This document shows positions 8,152 through 16,272 of a stretch of DNA of 64,000 bases, piece by piece. A program made the translations under genes and the position numbers. Source of the DNA: Planctomycetota bacterium (GTDB taxonomy: Bacteria; Planctomycetota; Uabimicrobiia; Uabimicrobiales; Uabimicrobiaceae); assembly GCA_029260735.1 (NCBI GenBank), contig JAJDCR010000093.1, forward strand, positions 124,001 through 188,000. The letters run 5' to 3'. The notes under the pieces were generated by a model. The model saw nothing but the letters and a program-made list of their open reading frames with translations, was not told where the DNA came from and did not search any database. Position 1 is the first letter of the stretch. The number at the start of each line of letters is the position of its first letter.

Positions 8152-9582
8152 TTACCCCTCTTTACCTAAACTTTTCTTTGTGGGAGAAATAAAAGAAACA
8201 ACTATTAGTAAAAATAATGAAACAAATAAAGCTGGAAAAACGGCATCTAGGCCAAATAAATTTTCGTTGTAGGTTTTTTTGTAAACCTCCCAATAAATAG
8301 TAGTAGCTGCTCCTCCTAATACTGAAAATAAAGCTGCTCTTTCACTTGCTTTTTTCCAAATGAAGGCTGCTAACAGCACAGGAGTAATCGAAGCTCCGTA
8401 TATAGTGTAAGCAGCATAGGCTGCTTCCAAAATAGTTTGGAAAAAACTAATCATGAGAAAGGCGCAGATCCCTAAGAAAACCACGGACATACGATTGACT
8501 AAAATCAATTCTTTTTGGGAAGCTTGGGGACGGAAATATCGTTGATAAACATTGTGGCTTAGATTAGTAGCTGGAACAAGTAAAAAGGAGTCAGCGGTCG
8601 AAACAATTATAGAAACAATAGCTGCTAAAAGTAAACATCCAACAATTGTGGGAACATGGCGGATGGCTAAAAGCAGAATGATACTTTCTCTTTCTGTTTC
8701 TGATAGATTTGGTTCTAAAACACTACCAAGGAAGGCTAGAGACACGATTAAAATTTCAATTAAAATAACACAAATGAGCCAGCCTGCAACAGATTTTTTG
8801 GCTTCTTTTTCATCTTTGGCAGAGAGGAGACGTTGGTACATATTAGCATCTCCCATTAAAAGGAGCATGGTCGGAATTAGTAGAGCCATCGCTTTTATTC
8901 CGCCTATATGTCCAAATACTTCCCATTTGACAGCCGGAACTTGACTAACAAACCCAGACCAGCCACCGACGGCGGAGAAGAGGAAAGGCATTGCGATGAT
9001 GACTCCCAGAAGCATAATTACCCCATTGGCCACATCTGTGTAGGTAACCGAAAGCATACCTGCAAGAACAGTATAGCCTATAGCAAAGAAGGCTGTCAAA
9101 AGAATACCTGTCATCATAGGATCAAAACCGAATAAACGGAAATCTTCGCCTCCTAGAGCCAAAACAACACGACCACCTGCTTTAAACTGATAACTAACAA
9201 TGACAACATAAGCAATAATGGTAACGATAGAGACTGCCAAAGCAACCCAATGATCAAAACGATCTTCAATTATATCAGGAACCGACATTTTACCACCTCG
9301 GCGAATTTTTTTGGCGATAGCATAAACAGCTAAAATTCCTATCCAAGCTCCAACAGAGCTCCAAAGAGCTGCATAGCCATTGTGGTAGGCTAAACTTCCT
9401 CCGCTAAAAATAGAGCCCGAACCTGTCCATGTTGCCATTAAAGTCCCTACGAGAATGGGGGCGGTTAGAGTTCTTCCAGCTACGACAAAGTCGTCTTGAG
9501 TTTTGATTTTTCGACTAAACCAAACTCCCATACCTATTAAAATAAATAAATATGCCAAAATAAAAACTGCAAATATCGTCAT
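8152..9582 (-). CDS. Sodium:solute symporter (SSS family) at end of BMC operon
   Basis: This 476-residue integral membrane protein has about 13 hydrophobic segments. SSS hallmarks include FVVAGRTLTAPILVGTLMATWTGSGSIFSGGSL near the N-terminus, a GLLLAAIVSIIVSTADS-like segment in the middle and YQRYF afterwards. These transporters couple Na+ to uptake of sugars, amino acids, vitamins or organic acids. I chose the ATG at 9582 because earlier in-frame starts would overlap the upstream gene; the chosen start leaves an 11-bp gap. Its place immediately behind the BMC shell genes and the SUMF1 gene suggests it imports the compartment's substrate or a precursor. That link is inference. Specificity cannot be read from sequence. 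Confidence 0.9.
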   Translation of the reverse strand: MTIFAVFILAYLFILIGMGVWFSRKIKTQDDFVVAGRTLTAPILVGTLMATWTGSGSIFSGGSLAYHNGYAALWSSVGAWIGILAVYAIAKKIRRGGKMSVPDIIEDRFDHWVALAVSIVTIIAYVVIVSYQFKAGGRVVLALGGEDFRLFGFDPMMTGILLTAFFAIGYTVLAGMLSVTYTDVANGVIMLLGVIIAMPFLFSAVGGWSGFVSQVPAVKWEVFGHIGGIKAMALLIPTMLLLMGDANMYQRLLSAKDEKEAKKSVAGWLICVILIEILIVSLAFLGSVLEPNLSETERESIILLLAIRHVPTIVGCLLLAAIVSIIVSTADSFLLVPATNLSHNVYQRYFRPQASQKELILVNRMSVVFLGICAFLMISFFQTILEAAYAAYTIYGASITPVLLAAFIWKKASERAALFSVLGGAATTIYWEVYKKTYNENLFGLDAVFPALFVSLFLLIVVSFISPTKKSLGKEG

Positions 9583-9593
9583 TTTCGTCTCTC

Positions 9594-11102
9594 TTACTGC
9601 AAATAGTTTTTTAGAGCTTTGCCATCGATTGCACAACGAAAGCCTAAAGATATTAGACGGGTTTCAGGAACATAGGGGAAACGCGAACTTACTCTTAAAT
9701 GTTCTTGGCCATAATACCAACTCCCTCCTCTGGCAACGCGGTATCCTCTTCTAAATAGAGTGGAAGAGCCATTATGGTAGGGGCGAAAGGTATCCATAGT
9801 CCATTCAGAGACATTGCCTATCATGTCATGGCAGCCAAAAGGAGAAATCCCCTCAGGGAAGGACCCTACTGCCAAGGTCCCTTGCTTGTTGGCTTCGAGG
9901 GAGTTGCATTTTTCAGGGAGAAATTGATTTCCCCAAGGATAGCGCCTTTGATCTAAGCCCCGCGCTGCTTTCTCCCACTCTTTTTCTGTGGGTAACCTCT
10001 TACCAATCCACTGAGCATAGGAACGAGCATCTTCCCAAGAAACTCCAGAAACAGGATGTTGCTCTTTCCCTTTCAAAGGGAGATAACCAGACCAGTGGCT
10101 GGGTGTATCTCTTCCCGTTGCTTTGACAAAGTGAAGATATTCTTCATTTGTCACTTCATAGCGGTCTATGTAAAAATCGTTTACCATAATTTTTTCTAAA
10201 GGTCCCTCCTCTGGTTTTATGGCATTCCCTCTCCAAAAATATCCCCGAGAAACGTAGGCCATCTTTTTCTGTAAATGTTGCTTAAGTTTTTTTCTTAACT
10301 CAACTAAAAAAGAAAAGTTTTCATCACTTTTTTCCAAAAAAAGAAGAGCTTGAAGAAACCTACCTTCCTTTAGAAGCATAGAGACTGTTTCTTTCAACTT
10401 GGATTCGTATCTCAAGTGTTCTATAGATTCTTGGTATTTTTGGGTTACGTGCTTTAAGTCTATATTGTCTCCTAAAGCAAGAGCTTTTTTGTAGACGTTA
10501 GCACTTTGCTTCCACTCTCCTTTTTGAGCTAAGATATTGGCTTGATTGAGGAGAGTTTTTTGTTTTTTTTGCTTTAAGAGCTTTTTTTGACAATGTTCTA
10601 AGTGAATTTGAGTTTTTGATTTATGTTGAGGGAAAGATAGATCAATATTTTTGTATACAAGAAGGGCAGCTTCATATTGGTGCACATTTTCTAAGTTTTT
10701 TGCTTGTAGCCAAAGACTTTCTTCATTTAACTCTAGAATAGTTTTAGCCCGAATATTTGCATTTAGCTTCTCTAAATGTAGCTGGAGTTGTTCGTCAGGA
10801 AAATAGCTAAGTGCCCAGGCGTAAAAACGAGTTGCCTGAATGAAATTTCCTTTTTCTTCTGCTTCTTTGCCTTTTTTCATCCAATGTTGAAAAGATATTT
10901 GGGCTTGAGAAAACTGCTTTGGTTGCAGTAAAGGGGAATCTTGCTTAAAAGAAGAGGTCTTTTGTGCAGGGGGAGAAAAATTTGATCCCGAGGGATGTGA
11001 GGGGAACCAAGCGGAGTCAGAAGGCCCCCATAAAATGTAAAGAAGCAAGCCCAAAGAAAAGGAGAAAGTGGAAATGCTCATAGGGTAACGGAGAGTGTTC
11101 AT
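9594..11102 (-). CDS. Membrane-anchored TPR protein with C-terminal SUMF1/FGE-like domain
   Basis: The 502-residue protein has an N-terminal membrane anchor (residues about 8-26), a proline-rich linker, a helical TPR-like region (about 65-275) and a C-terminal SUMF1 domain (about 280-495). SUMF1 landmarks are NDFYIDRYEVTNEEYLHF, HPVSGVSWEDARSYAQWIGKRLPTEKEWE, MIGNVSEW, RGGSWYYG and LGFRCA. The cysteine pair that gives true formylglycine-generating enzymes their activity is absent from the GGSW region, so this is a non-catalytic or differently acting relative, not a sulfatase activator. It starts 6 bp after the PduT-like shell gene, which puts it firmly in the BMC operon. Its role there is unknown; scaffold or ligand binding at the membrane is possible. 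Confidence 0.85.
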   Translation of the reverse strand: MNTLRYPMSISTFSFSLGLLLYILWGPSDSAWFPSHPSGSNFSPPAQKTSSFKQDSPLLQPKQFSQAQISFQHWMKKGKEAEEKGNFIQATRFYAWALSYFPDEQLQLHLEKLNANIRAKTILELNEESLWLQAKNLENVHQYEAALLVYKNIDLSFPQHKSKTQIHLEHCQKKLLKQKKQKTLLNQANILAQKGEWKQSANVYKKALALGDNIDLKHVTQKYQESIEHLRYESKLKETVSMLLKEGRFLQALLFLEKSDENFSFLVELRKKLKQHLQKKMAYVSRGYFWRGNAIKPEEGPLEKIMVNDFYIDRYEVTNEEYLHFVKATGRDTPSHWSGYLPLKGKEQHPVSGVSWEDARSYAQWIGKRLPTEKEWEKAARGLDQRRYPWGNQFLPEKCNSLEANKQGTLAVGSFPEGISPFGCHDMIGNVSEWTMDTFRPYHNGSSTLFRRGYRVARGGSWYYGQEHLRVSSRFPYVPETRLISLGFRCAIDGKALKNYLQ

Positions 11103-11108
11103 AAATAC

Positions 11109-11660
11109 CTAAGTAATTGCATCGAGCAATTCAGGAGTTGCGCGAGCAATAATTACTTTCTCCACCAAGCTTTCTTGTTTTCGTGCTAAGCCGATTGCAG
11201 GCAACAAAGCAGATTCGATTTCTCCCACTTCACCATCAATGATAAAATAGGCTTTTCCGGCGATGCCTTGTCCTAAATGTAGTCTGAGTAGTTGAACATC
11301 GCCTGTTTTTAAAGCAATATCAGCTGCTTCAATACAACTACTACAAGTTGTTGTTTCTAAAATTCCCAGTGCATTCAACTCGTTAAAAGAAGGGGATGCT
11401 TGAATGGCAGCACAAATTGCAGGATGAAGATTAGGTATGAAAAAAGATCCCACTAAAGCATCTTTCCCTATTTCTCGTCCTTCGCTCCAAGAGCTTCTCA
11501 CGGACTCTACATCTCCTGAAAACATCGTGAGATACTTCCCAGAGCTAATAGGATGAGAAAAGACGATTTCGACAGATGCTTTTTTCAAAAGAGCATCTGT
11601 TGCTTCAATACCTTTTGCAATGTTCGCAAATTCAAGGAATCCAATACAAGGTTCTGGCAT
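11109..11660 (-). CDS. BMC shell protein, tandem-domain trimer (PduT-like BMC-T)
   Basis: This 183-residue protein contains two BMC domains in tandem, the first starting at CIGFLEFANIAKGIEATDALLKKA and the second at ALGILETTTCSSCIEAADIALKTG. Length and both domain starts match PduT and the related Haliangium BMC-T1 shell trimers. In PduT a pore cysteine (SKTICPGK) binds a 4Fe-4S cluster; the same loop here reads SHPISSGK, with Ser39, so that cluster is not expected. The protein should form a pseudohexameric tile in the compartment facet. It is separated from the preceding stacked-trimer gene by 113 bp and from the SUMF1 gene by 6 bp. Family call is secure; pore function is inferred. Confidence 0.93.
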   Translation of the reverse strand: MPEPCIGFLEFANIAKGIEATDALLKKASVEIVFSHPISSGKYLTMFSGDVESVRSSWSEGREIGKDALVGSFFIPNLHPAICAAIQASPSFNELNALGILETTTCSSCIEAADIALKTGDVQLLRLHLGQGIAGKAYFIIDGEVGEIESALLPAIGLARKQESLVEKVIIARATPELLDAIT

Positions 11661-11773
11661 AATGAGCGCTTTCTAGTCATCAAAGTAATCAAAAGCGAAT
11701 TCAAAATTAAGGCATGGAGAGCGAACTCCTTTGAGATCGCTCTCCCACAAACATTGTGCCTTCTAAGTTTTAT

Positions 11774-12391
11774 TTAGGTTGAAGCAGTCTGGATCGCTTG
11801 TAAAGTAGCCTCAATAGCATGAACTCCTTCACTAACGACACTTTCTGTTCCTGCCAAATAAAGTCTTCCAAAGGCTCCTATCGGTTGAATATCGATTAAA
11901 GATACGGGAGAGGTCTTTTCCGCTTCATTTGCTGCAATTACAACATATCCAGCGGGTTCTACTTCCAAGATATGAAGTGTTTGCCCAGGTAGAAGAAGAT
12001 TTCCTTTACGCGTTCGATTAATCAGCATCGCTTGATGAGGATCGACATTGGTAATCAACTCAGAGGTAAGGATTCTAGGAGTGACTCTGTCTTTCTCTTC
12101 TAAGTTGAGGTAGCTCAGAACTTGTCTTCCTGCTTCAACAACAACATCTTGCTTATCCGCATGGATTTCTAGTATTCCAAAGGCTCTTTCTACAACTTGG
12201 ACTCCAGGCTTGACATCTGTACTTTTTTGTGCGATATCAGTCACTTTATTAATATCCATTCCAGGAGCAATTTCGATCCAGATGGAAGCTTGTCCGGGAA
12301 TAGGAAGATAGCCTCGACACGTTGCGGAAATATAACTAGCTAGTTGCGGTTGCAAACTATTAACAAAGGTAAAAGTTCGTAGTTGTACCAT
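11774..12391 (-). CDS. BMC shell protein, stacked-trimer type (Haliangium BMC-T2/T3-like)
   Basis: The 205-residue protein carries two permuted BMC domains. Segments such as QPQLASYISATCRGYLPIPG, IEIAPGMDINKVTD, VQVVERAFGILEIH, PAGYVVIAANEAEK and IGAFGRLYLAG resemble, from memory, the double-stacked trimers BMC-T2 and BMC-T3 of Haliangium ochraceum. That group forms dimers of trimers with a large gated central pore, as in CsoS1D. It likely provides the conduit for bulky metabolites or cofactors. It follows the hexamer gene by 22 bp. This shell type is rare in Pdu or Eut systems and points to the sugar-phosphate or unknown-function class of compartments. Confidence 0.88.
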   Translation of the reverse strand: MVQLRTFTFVNSLQPQLASYISATCRGYLPIPGQASIWIEIAPGMDINKVTDIAQKSTDVKPGVQVVERAFGILEIHADKQDVVVEAGRQVLSYLNLEEKDRVTPRILTSELITNVDPHQAMLINRTRKGNLLLPGQTLHILEVEPAGYVVIAANEAEKTSPVSLIDIQPIGAFGRLYLAGTESVVSEGVHAIEATLQAIQTAST

Positions 12392-12413
12392 TTTGTCTGT
12401 GACTTCCTAATCC

Positions 12414-12719
12414 TTAACTTGGGTTGCCTTCCCGGTTCCAGTTGGGGTTTTGAGGCAAAATGCACTCTACCTCACTATGAGGACGAGGTATTACGTGGAC
12501 AGATACAAGTTCTCCCACTCGTTTTGCAGCAGTAGCACCGGCGTCTGTTGCTGCCTTTACGGCACCTACTTCACCTCGAACCATTACTGTAACATAACCT
12601 CCACCAATTTGTTCTTTACCCATCAGGGTAACTTTGGCAGCTTTTAACATTGCATCAGCAGCCTCGACGCTACCAATTAAACCTCTTGTTTCGATCATTC
12701 CTAAAGCAATTTTGCTCAT
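12414..12719 (-). CDS. BMC-H hexameric shell protein (PduA/EutM-like)
   Basis: The 101-residue protein is a single canonical BMC domain. It starts [24 protein letters not shown], has the pore loop [17 protein letters not shown] and closes with [14 protein letters not shown]. It forms the main hexagonal tiles of the polyhedral shell, with the GGG turn lining the pore. The last 15 residues after HSEVE ([16 protein letters not shown] region) are a short polar tail. A good ribosome-binding site (AGGAGTG) precedes the ATG. It lies 134 bp downstream of the aldehyde dehydrogenase gene, separated by tandem 14-bp repeats, and 22 bp upstream of the stacked-trimer gene. No BMC-P pentamer gene is found in the window. 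Confidence 0.96.
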   Translation of the reverse strand: MSKIALGMIETRGLIGSVEAADAMLKAAKVTLMGKEQIGGGYVTVMVRGEVGAVKAATDAGATAAKRVGELVSVHVIPRPHSEVECILPQNPNWNREGNPS

Positions 12720-12810
12720 TTTTTTGACACTCCTGTAAATGAATCAAATAGAAATATGAATAGCTTAAAGATCTTCTCTCTCAAATGAGAACTAAAAGTT
12801 CTATTTTCCC

Positions 12811-12860
12811 ACTAGAATTTTTCTACTAGAATTTTTCTACTAGAATTTTTCCACTAGACT
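12811..12860. repeat. Tandem 14-bp repeat inside BMC operon
   Basis: Three consecutive copies of ACTAGAATTTTTCT (the third ending in CC) run from 12811 to 12852 and are followed by the partial unit ACTAGACT, in which the aldehyde dehydrogenase stop codon lies. They occupy the gap between the enzyme and the hexamer shell gene. Slippage or an RNA-processing site is possible. Confidence 0.8.
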
Positions 12861-14434
12861 ACGTTATAAGGCCAGCCTGATTTTTGAGTTTTTGGCAAAG
12901 AAGGGGCCGTTAAAGGCTGTATATTTTTTGCTCTTCCGGTTTTAAATTTTGTTGATTTCTCTTGGCAAATATTTTTCGATTGGCTTAGACCAAGAGAAGG
13001 GCTTATCGGAGATGAGCTTTTGTCGCATAAATCACTTATTGTTATTTCAGTATTACTCTGTTCAATAGGTCGATTTTCCCAAAGAGGGAAATTTTTATCG
13101 ATAGCCGAAATTTGTTTTATGTTTAAAAGATGTCGGGCTGTGATGTTGTCAGAGGTTATATTGCGACCAAAAGTACCACAACCCAAAGTCATTGAGGGGT
13201 CTAGGTGTGTTGCAAATCCTACGGAACCCTGTGATGTGGGAGCGTTAACAATTACCCGAGAAACCGGCACTTGAATAGCAAATTCCATTAAAATATCAGG
13301 GTTGGTTGAATGAATTCCAAGAGTATGACCTCTACCCCCTAGATTAAGTAGATCTAAGCTTAACTGGCAAGCCTCCGACCAGTTCTGAACAACATAAAAA
13401 CCTAAGATGGGAGCAAGTACTTCGTAGGATAGGGGAAACTCTGGTCCGGTTCCTTCTAAAGGAGCTAGTAAAACCGTGGTTTCTTGAGGAACGTTAATTC
13501 CTGCCATCTGAGCAATCCTGTATGCTGGTTGCCCAACAACCTCGGCTGTCATCATATTATTTTTTACTGCAATTTGAGAAACAAGTTTACTTTCTTGGGA
13601 ATTGAGAAAGTATCCTCCCCGCTCTAAAAACTGAGCCTTAACTTGGTCCAAAATAGGAGCATCAACAACAACAGATTGCTCGGAAGAACAAAGTGTTCCG
13701 TAGTCAAAGGTTTGGCTTTCCACAATGCAACGAACGGCGTGGGTGATATCTGCAGAACGCTCAATCACTACGGGAGGATTACCTGCCCCTACTCCAAAGG
13801 CAGGTTTCCCTGAACAATAAGCTGCTCGGACAAGTCCGGGCCCACCTGTTGCCAAAATAACGGCAGTATCAGGGTGAGACATCAATGTTTGGGTCGATTC
13901 TAAGGTAGGATTTGTTACACAGCCAATGCACCCTTCAGGAGCCCCTGCCATCAAAGCAGCTTCGTAAACAATTTTAGCGGACTCGCGTATACATCTCTTA
14001 GCTCTAGGATGGGGAGCAAAAACAATGCAGTTTCCTGACTTTAAGGCAATTAATGCTTTGAAAATCGTTGTCGATGTTGGGTTGGTTGTGGGAATGACGG
14101 CGGCAACAACCCCGACTCCTTCGGCTACTTCATAGTAACCTTTTTCAGGATCAAAAGGTAGGGCTCCGACAGTTTTTAAAGGTCGGATATCTTCATATAT
14201 ATCTTGAACAGCAAAGCGATTTTTGGCAATTTTGCTCTCAACTCTTCCCATTCCAGTTTCTCCAGAAGCCAACCGAGCTAATTTTTCGGAAGCTTGAAGA
14301 CCAGCTTGAGCCATTGCGTCAATGATTGTGTCGAGTTGCTTCTGGGAGTAGGTAGCTAGCTTTTTTTGAGCCTCTTTGGCCTTAGCAAGTAACTCCCTAA
14401 CTTCTTGGATAGCAAAAAGATCCTCTTCTAACAT
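12854..14434 (-). CDS. CoA-acylating aldehyde dehydrogenase with C-terminal extension (BMC cargo)
   Basis: It oxidises an aldehyde to acyl-CoA with NAD+ and CoA. Similarity to the AdhE/EutE/PduP-type acylating family is clear: PTTNPTSTTIFKALIALKSGN binds NAD, FDYGTLCSSEQSVV carries the catalytic cysteine (about residue 249) and CGTFGRN lies near the end of the fold. An in-frame N-terminal extension to 14572 lacks family similarity. I take the ATG at 14434, which has GGGAAG five bases ahead; ATG 14446 is the alternative. From about residue 454 to 526 the protein carries a Ser/Pro/Lys-rich tail not seen in AdhE, a good place for a shell-targeting segment. It is the only enzyme gene in the BMC operon and the presumed core activity. 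Confidence 0.92.
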   Translation of the reverse strand: MLEEDLFAIQEVRELLAKAKEAQKKLATYSQKQLDTIIDAMAQAGLQASEKLARLASGETGMGRVESKIAKNRFAVQDIYEDIRPLKTVGALPFDPEKGYYEVAEGVGVVAAVIPTTNPTSTTIFKALIALKSGNCIVFAPHPRAKRCIRESAKIVYEAALMAGAPEGCIGCVTNPTLESTQTLMSHPDTAVILATGGPGLVRAAYCSGKPAFGVGAGNPPVVIERSADITHAVRCIVESQTFDYGTLCSSEQSVVVDAPILDQVKAQFLERGGYFLNSQESKLVSQIAVKNNMMTAEVVGQPAYRIAQMAGINVPQETTVLLAPLEGTGPEFPLSYEVLAPILGFYVVQNWSEACQLSLDLLNLGGRGHTLGIHSTNPDILMEFAIQVPVSRVIVNAPTSQGSVGFATHLDPSMTLGCGTFGRNITSDNITARHLLNIKQISAIDKNFPLWENRPIEQSNTEITISDLCDKSSSPISPSLGLSQSKNICQEKSTKFKTGRAKNIQPLTAPSLPKTQKSGWPYNVV

Positions 14435-14498
14435 TACACTTCCCATCGCTAATGTGAAAGAATTGGGGCAAAGGTGGGGCAAACAATACTTTCTCCAC

Positions 14499-14530
14499 AA
14501 TATACTTGGAAAGAAATAAATATTCCAAGT
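14499..14530 (-). promoter_or_regulatory. Promoter and palindromic operator of the BMC operon
   Basis: On the minus strand TTGGAA (14528-14523) and TATATT (14504-14499) are 18 bp apart, a near-consensus sigma70-type promoter about 65 bp upstream of the aldehyde dehydrogenase start. A perfect 8-bp inverted repeat, ACTTGGAA at 14504-14511 and TTCCAAGT at 14523-14530, spans the -35 box and reaches the -10 box. A repressor bound there would block RNA polymerase. No regulator gene is adjacent. Confidence 0.55.
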
Positions 14531-14595
14531 GCCTGAAGACAAAAAATTAACAAAATTCCCACCAAAATACAATAAAAAATTTAAATCAAGCTATC

Positions 14596-15372
14596 CTAAG
14601 AGCTTTCGAATCGAAATAGTCGAGAACTATTTTCCCAAACAGTTTGACATAGCTGTTCAAAAGAAACGCCGTACATCTCCGCTAAATACTTGTAAGTTTC
14701 TACTACGAGACCTGGCTGATTGGTTTTGCCTCTAAAAGGATGAGGGGCTAAGTAGGGGGAGTCGGTTTCGACTAAAAGCTGAGAAAGGGGAACTTGTTGA
14801 AAAATTTCCCGTAGATCTTGCGACTTTTTGAAGGTCAAAATTCCCGATGCAGAGACGTACATACCATTTTCAACCCCCCACTTGGCTAGCTCTAAGCCTG
14901 ATGTGTAGCAATGTAGCATAACTCCTGCAAGTTTGTCTTTGTATTGAGAAAGGATATCTTTGGCTTCTTCATCGGCATCACGTAGATGCAAAACGACAGG
15001 TTTGTCAAACTCTAAGGCTAGCTCCAAATGACGATGAAAAACTTCAATTTGAGTTTCTCGAGGAGATATTGTATAGTGAAAATCTAATCCTGTTTCTCCG
15101 ATGGCCACAAAATGATTCTGATGTTGGCGCAAAAAGTCGGCAATGTCTTCGGTGTATTTATCAGCTCCGTGAGGAGTAACTCCGGCCACAAAAACTAAAT
15201 CTGGATCGGTGGTTTCCAAGGCAAGTTGTTCTTGGGCAATTTCCAAATCGCTTTCTAAACAAAAAACGTGGACAACGCGGGTAACTCCCGCTTTTTGCCA
15301 GTGCGATTTTTGTTCTTCGAAAGGCAATGATCGCTCACTAAAAACATGAGCATGGCAATCAATAATATTCAT
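14596..15372 (-). CDS. tatD: TatD-family metal-dependent hydrolase/DNase
   Basis: This 258-residue TIM-barrel hydrolase has the family metal-binding motifs: DCHAHVF near the N-terminus, AIGETGLDFHY, VVLHLRDADEEA, HCYTSG and VETDSPYLAPHPFRGKTNQP. TatD proteins are Mg2+-dependent 3'-5' exonucleases and are often found in housekeeping clusters. Length is typical. It is transcribed from the same strand as the BMC operon but ends 161 bp upstream of the aldehyde dehydrogenase start, where a separate promoter is visible, so it need not be co-regulated. The ATG at 15372 immediately precedes MNIIDCHAH as expected for the family. Confidence 0.92.
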   Translation of the reverse strand: MNIIDCHAHVFSERSLPFEEQKSHWQKAGVTRVVHVFCLESDLEIAQEQLALETTDPDLVFVAGVTPHGADKYTEDIADFLRQHQNHFVAIGETGLDFHYTISPRETQIEVFHRHLELALEFDKPVVLHLRDADEEAKDILSQYKDKLAGVMLHCYTSGLELAKWGVENGMYVSASGILTFKKSQDLREIFQQVPLSQLLVETDSPYLAPHPFRGKTNQPGLVVETYKYLAEMYGVSFEQLCQTVWENSSRLFRFESS

Positions 15373-15501
15373 CTCTTTTTTCTTCCCAAAATAGAGTTTA
15401 TCTAAAGCGACTCGACTATTATAATCTATGAGAGAAATCTAGACTAGTCTTTTTTAGAGCTTATTTTGTAATAGTCCTTCTTATATGAAAGAAAGAAAAC
15501 T

Positions 15502-16248
15502 GTGTTTATTTTAGAAGAGTTCAATTGGCGCGAACCTTGCGCATACATTCCTGATAAGACAGCCTACCAAGAGTATAAAGTGATCTTTGAAATGTCTCCC
15601 TTAACTTATCAGAGATATCTGAGTCGGGGGTATCGCCGCTTTGGCAATGTTTTCTTTCGACCGGTTTATTGTCCTAACTGTAAATCTTGTCTACCTTATC
15701 GTGTTTTAGTGCAAAAATTTAACCCACGAAAGGATATGCGCCGCTGTAGGAAAAGACTAAGTCATTTGGAATGTCGAGTCAATAAGCCCAGTTTTTCCCA
15801 AGAAAAATTTGCTCTCTACGAACGCTACCACAAATTTCAAGAAAAGAACGTTGGGTGGATTGACGAAGAGGTCGATGAGGATGCCTATTGTAGCTTCCTC
15901 ACTCCTTTCTCTGGCTCACTCGAATTTACTTACTATGACCAAGATCGTTTGGTGGGTTTGGGTTTTGTCGACGAAGTTCCTCATGGAGCTTCATCGCTTT
16001 ATTTTGTTTATGAGCCAGAGTATCGAGAGTATGGAATCGGTATGTACTCTATTCTAAATGAAATTGAATGGGCTCGGGCACGGCAAAAAGAATATTTATA
16101 TTTAGGCTACCAAGTTTTTGAGTGTCGATCTATGAATTACAAGGCCCGATATCGTCCGGGAGAATTCTTACCACGCTTTCCTTTGGAGGGAGAAGAGGCT
16201 TCCTGGTGCAGCGATGAAGGCTGGCTAGAGGCGAGTAGTGTTCGTTAA
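15502..16248 (+). CDS. bpt: Aspartate/glutamate leucyl-transferase (Bpt family)
   Basis: The 248-residue protein transfers leucine from Leu-tRNA to N-terminal acidic residues, creating an N-degron for ClpS-ClpAP. Bpt/ATE features are visible: CAYIPDKTAYQEY with an N-terminal Cys, LSRGYRRFGN, the cysteine cluster at 57, 60 and 63 (CPNCKSC), and the C-terminal GNAT-like half with SSLYFVYEPEYREYGIG and YLYLGYQVFECRSMNYKARYRP. The start is a GTG with only a weak purine-rich ribosome-binding site. No clpS or clpA is adjacent; clpB at 60.7 kb is a different machine. It converges on trkH across a perfect 17-bp hairpin. Leucyl rather than arginyl specificity is inferred from the bacterial subfamily. 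Confidence 0.88.
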   Translation: MFILEEFNWREPCAYIPDKTAYQEYKVIFEMSPLTYQRYLSRGYRRFGNVFFRPVYCPNCKSCLPYRVLVQKFNPRKDMRRCRKRLSHLECRVNKPSFSQEKFALYERYHKFQEKNVGWIDEEVDEDAYCSFLTPFSGSLEFTYYDQDRLVGLGFVDEVPHGASSLYFVYEPEYREYGIGMYSILNEIEWARARQKEYLYLGYQVFECRSMNYKARYRPGEFLPRFPLEGEEASWCSDEGWLEASSVR

Positions 16249-16272
16249 AGGATCATCGGAAATCGTTCGAAT

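Noticed and set aside
9594-11102. Formylglycine-generating enzyme (sulfatase activator)
   Set aside because: The SUMF1 fold is clear, but the catalytic cysteine pair is missing and there is no sulfatase gene nearby.
12811-12860. CRISPR or attachment-site interpretation of the 14-bp repeats
   Set aside because: The copies are directly contiguous with no spacers, and no integrase is near.
14435-14572. N-terminal extension of the aldehyde dehydrogenase
   Set aside because: The extra 46 residues have no family similarity and would cover the promoter and operator; the ribosome-binding site favours the start at 14434.
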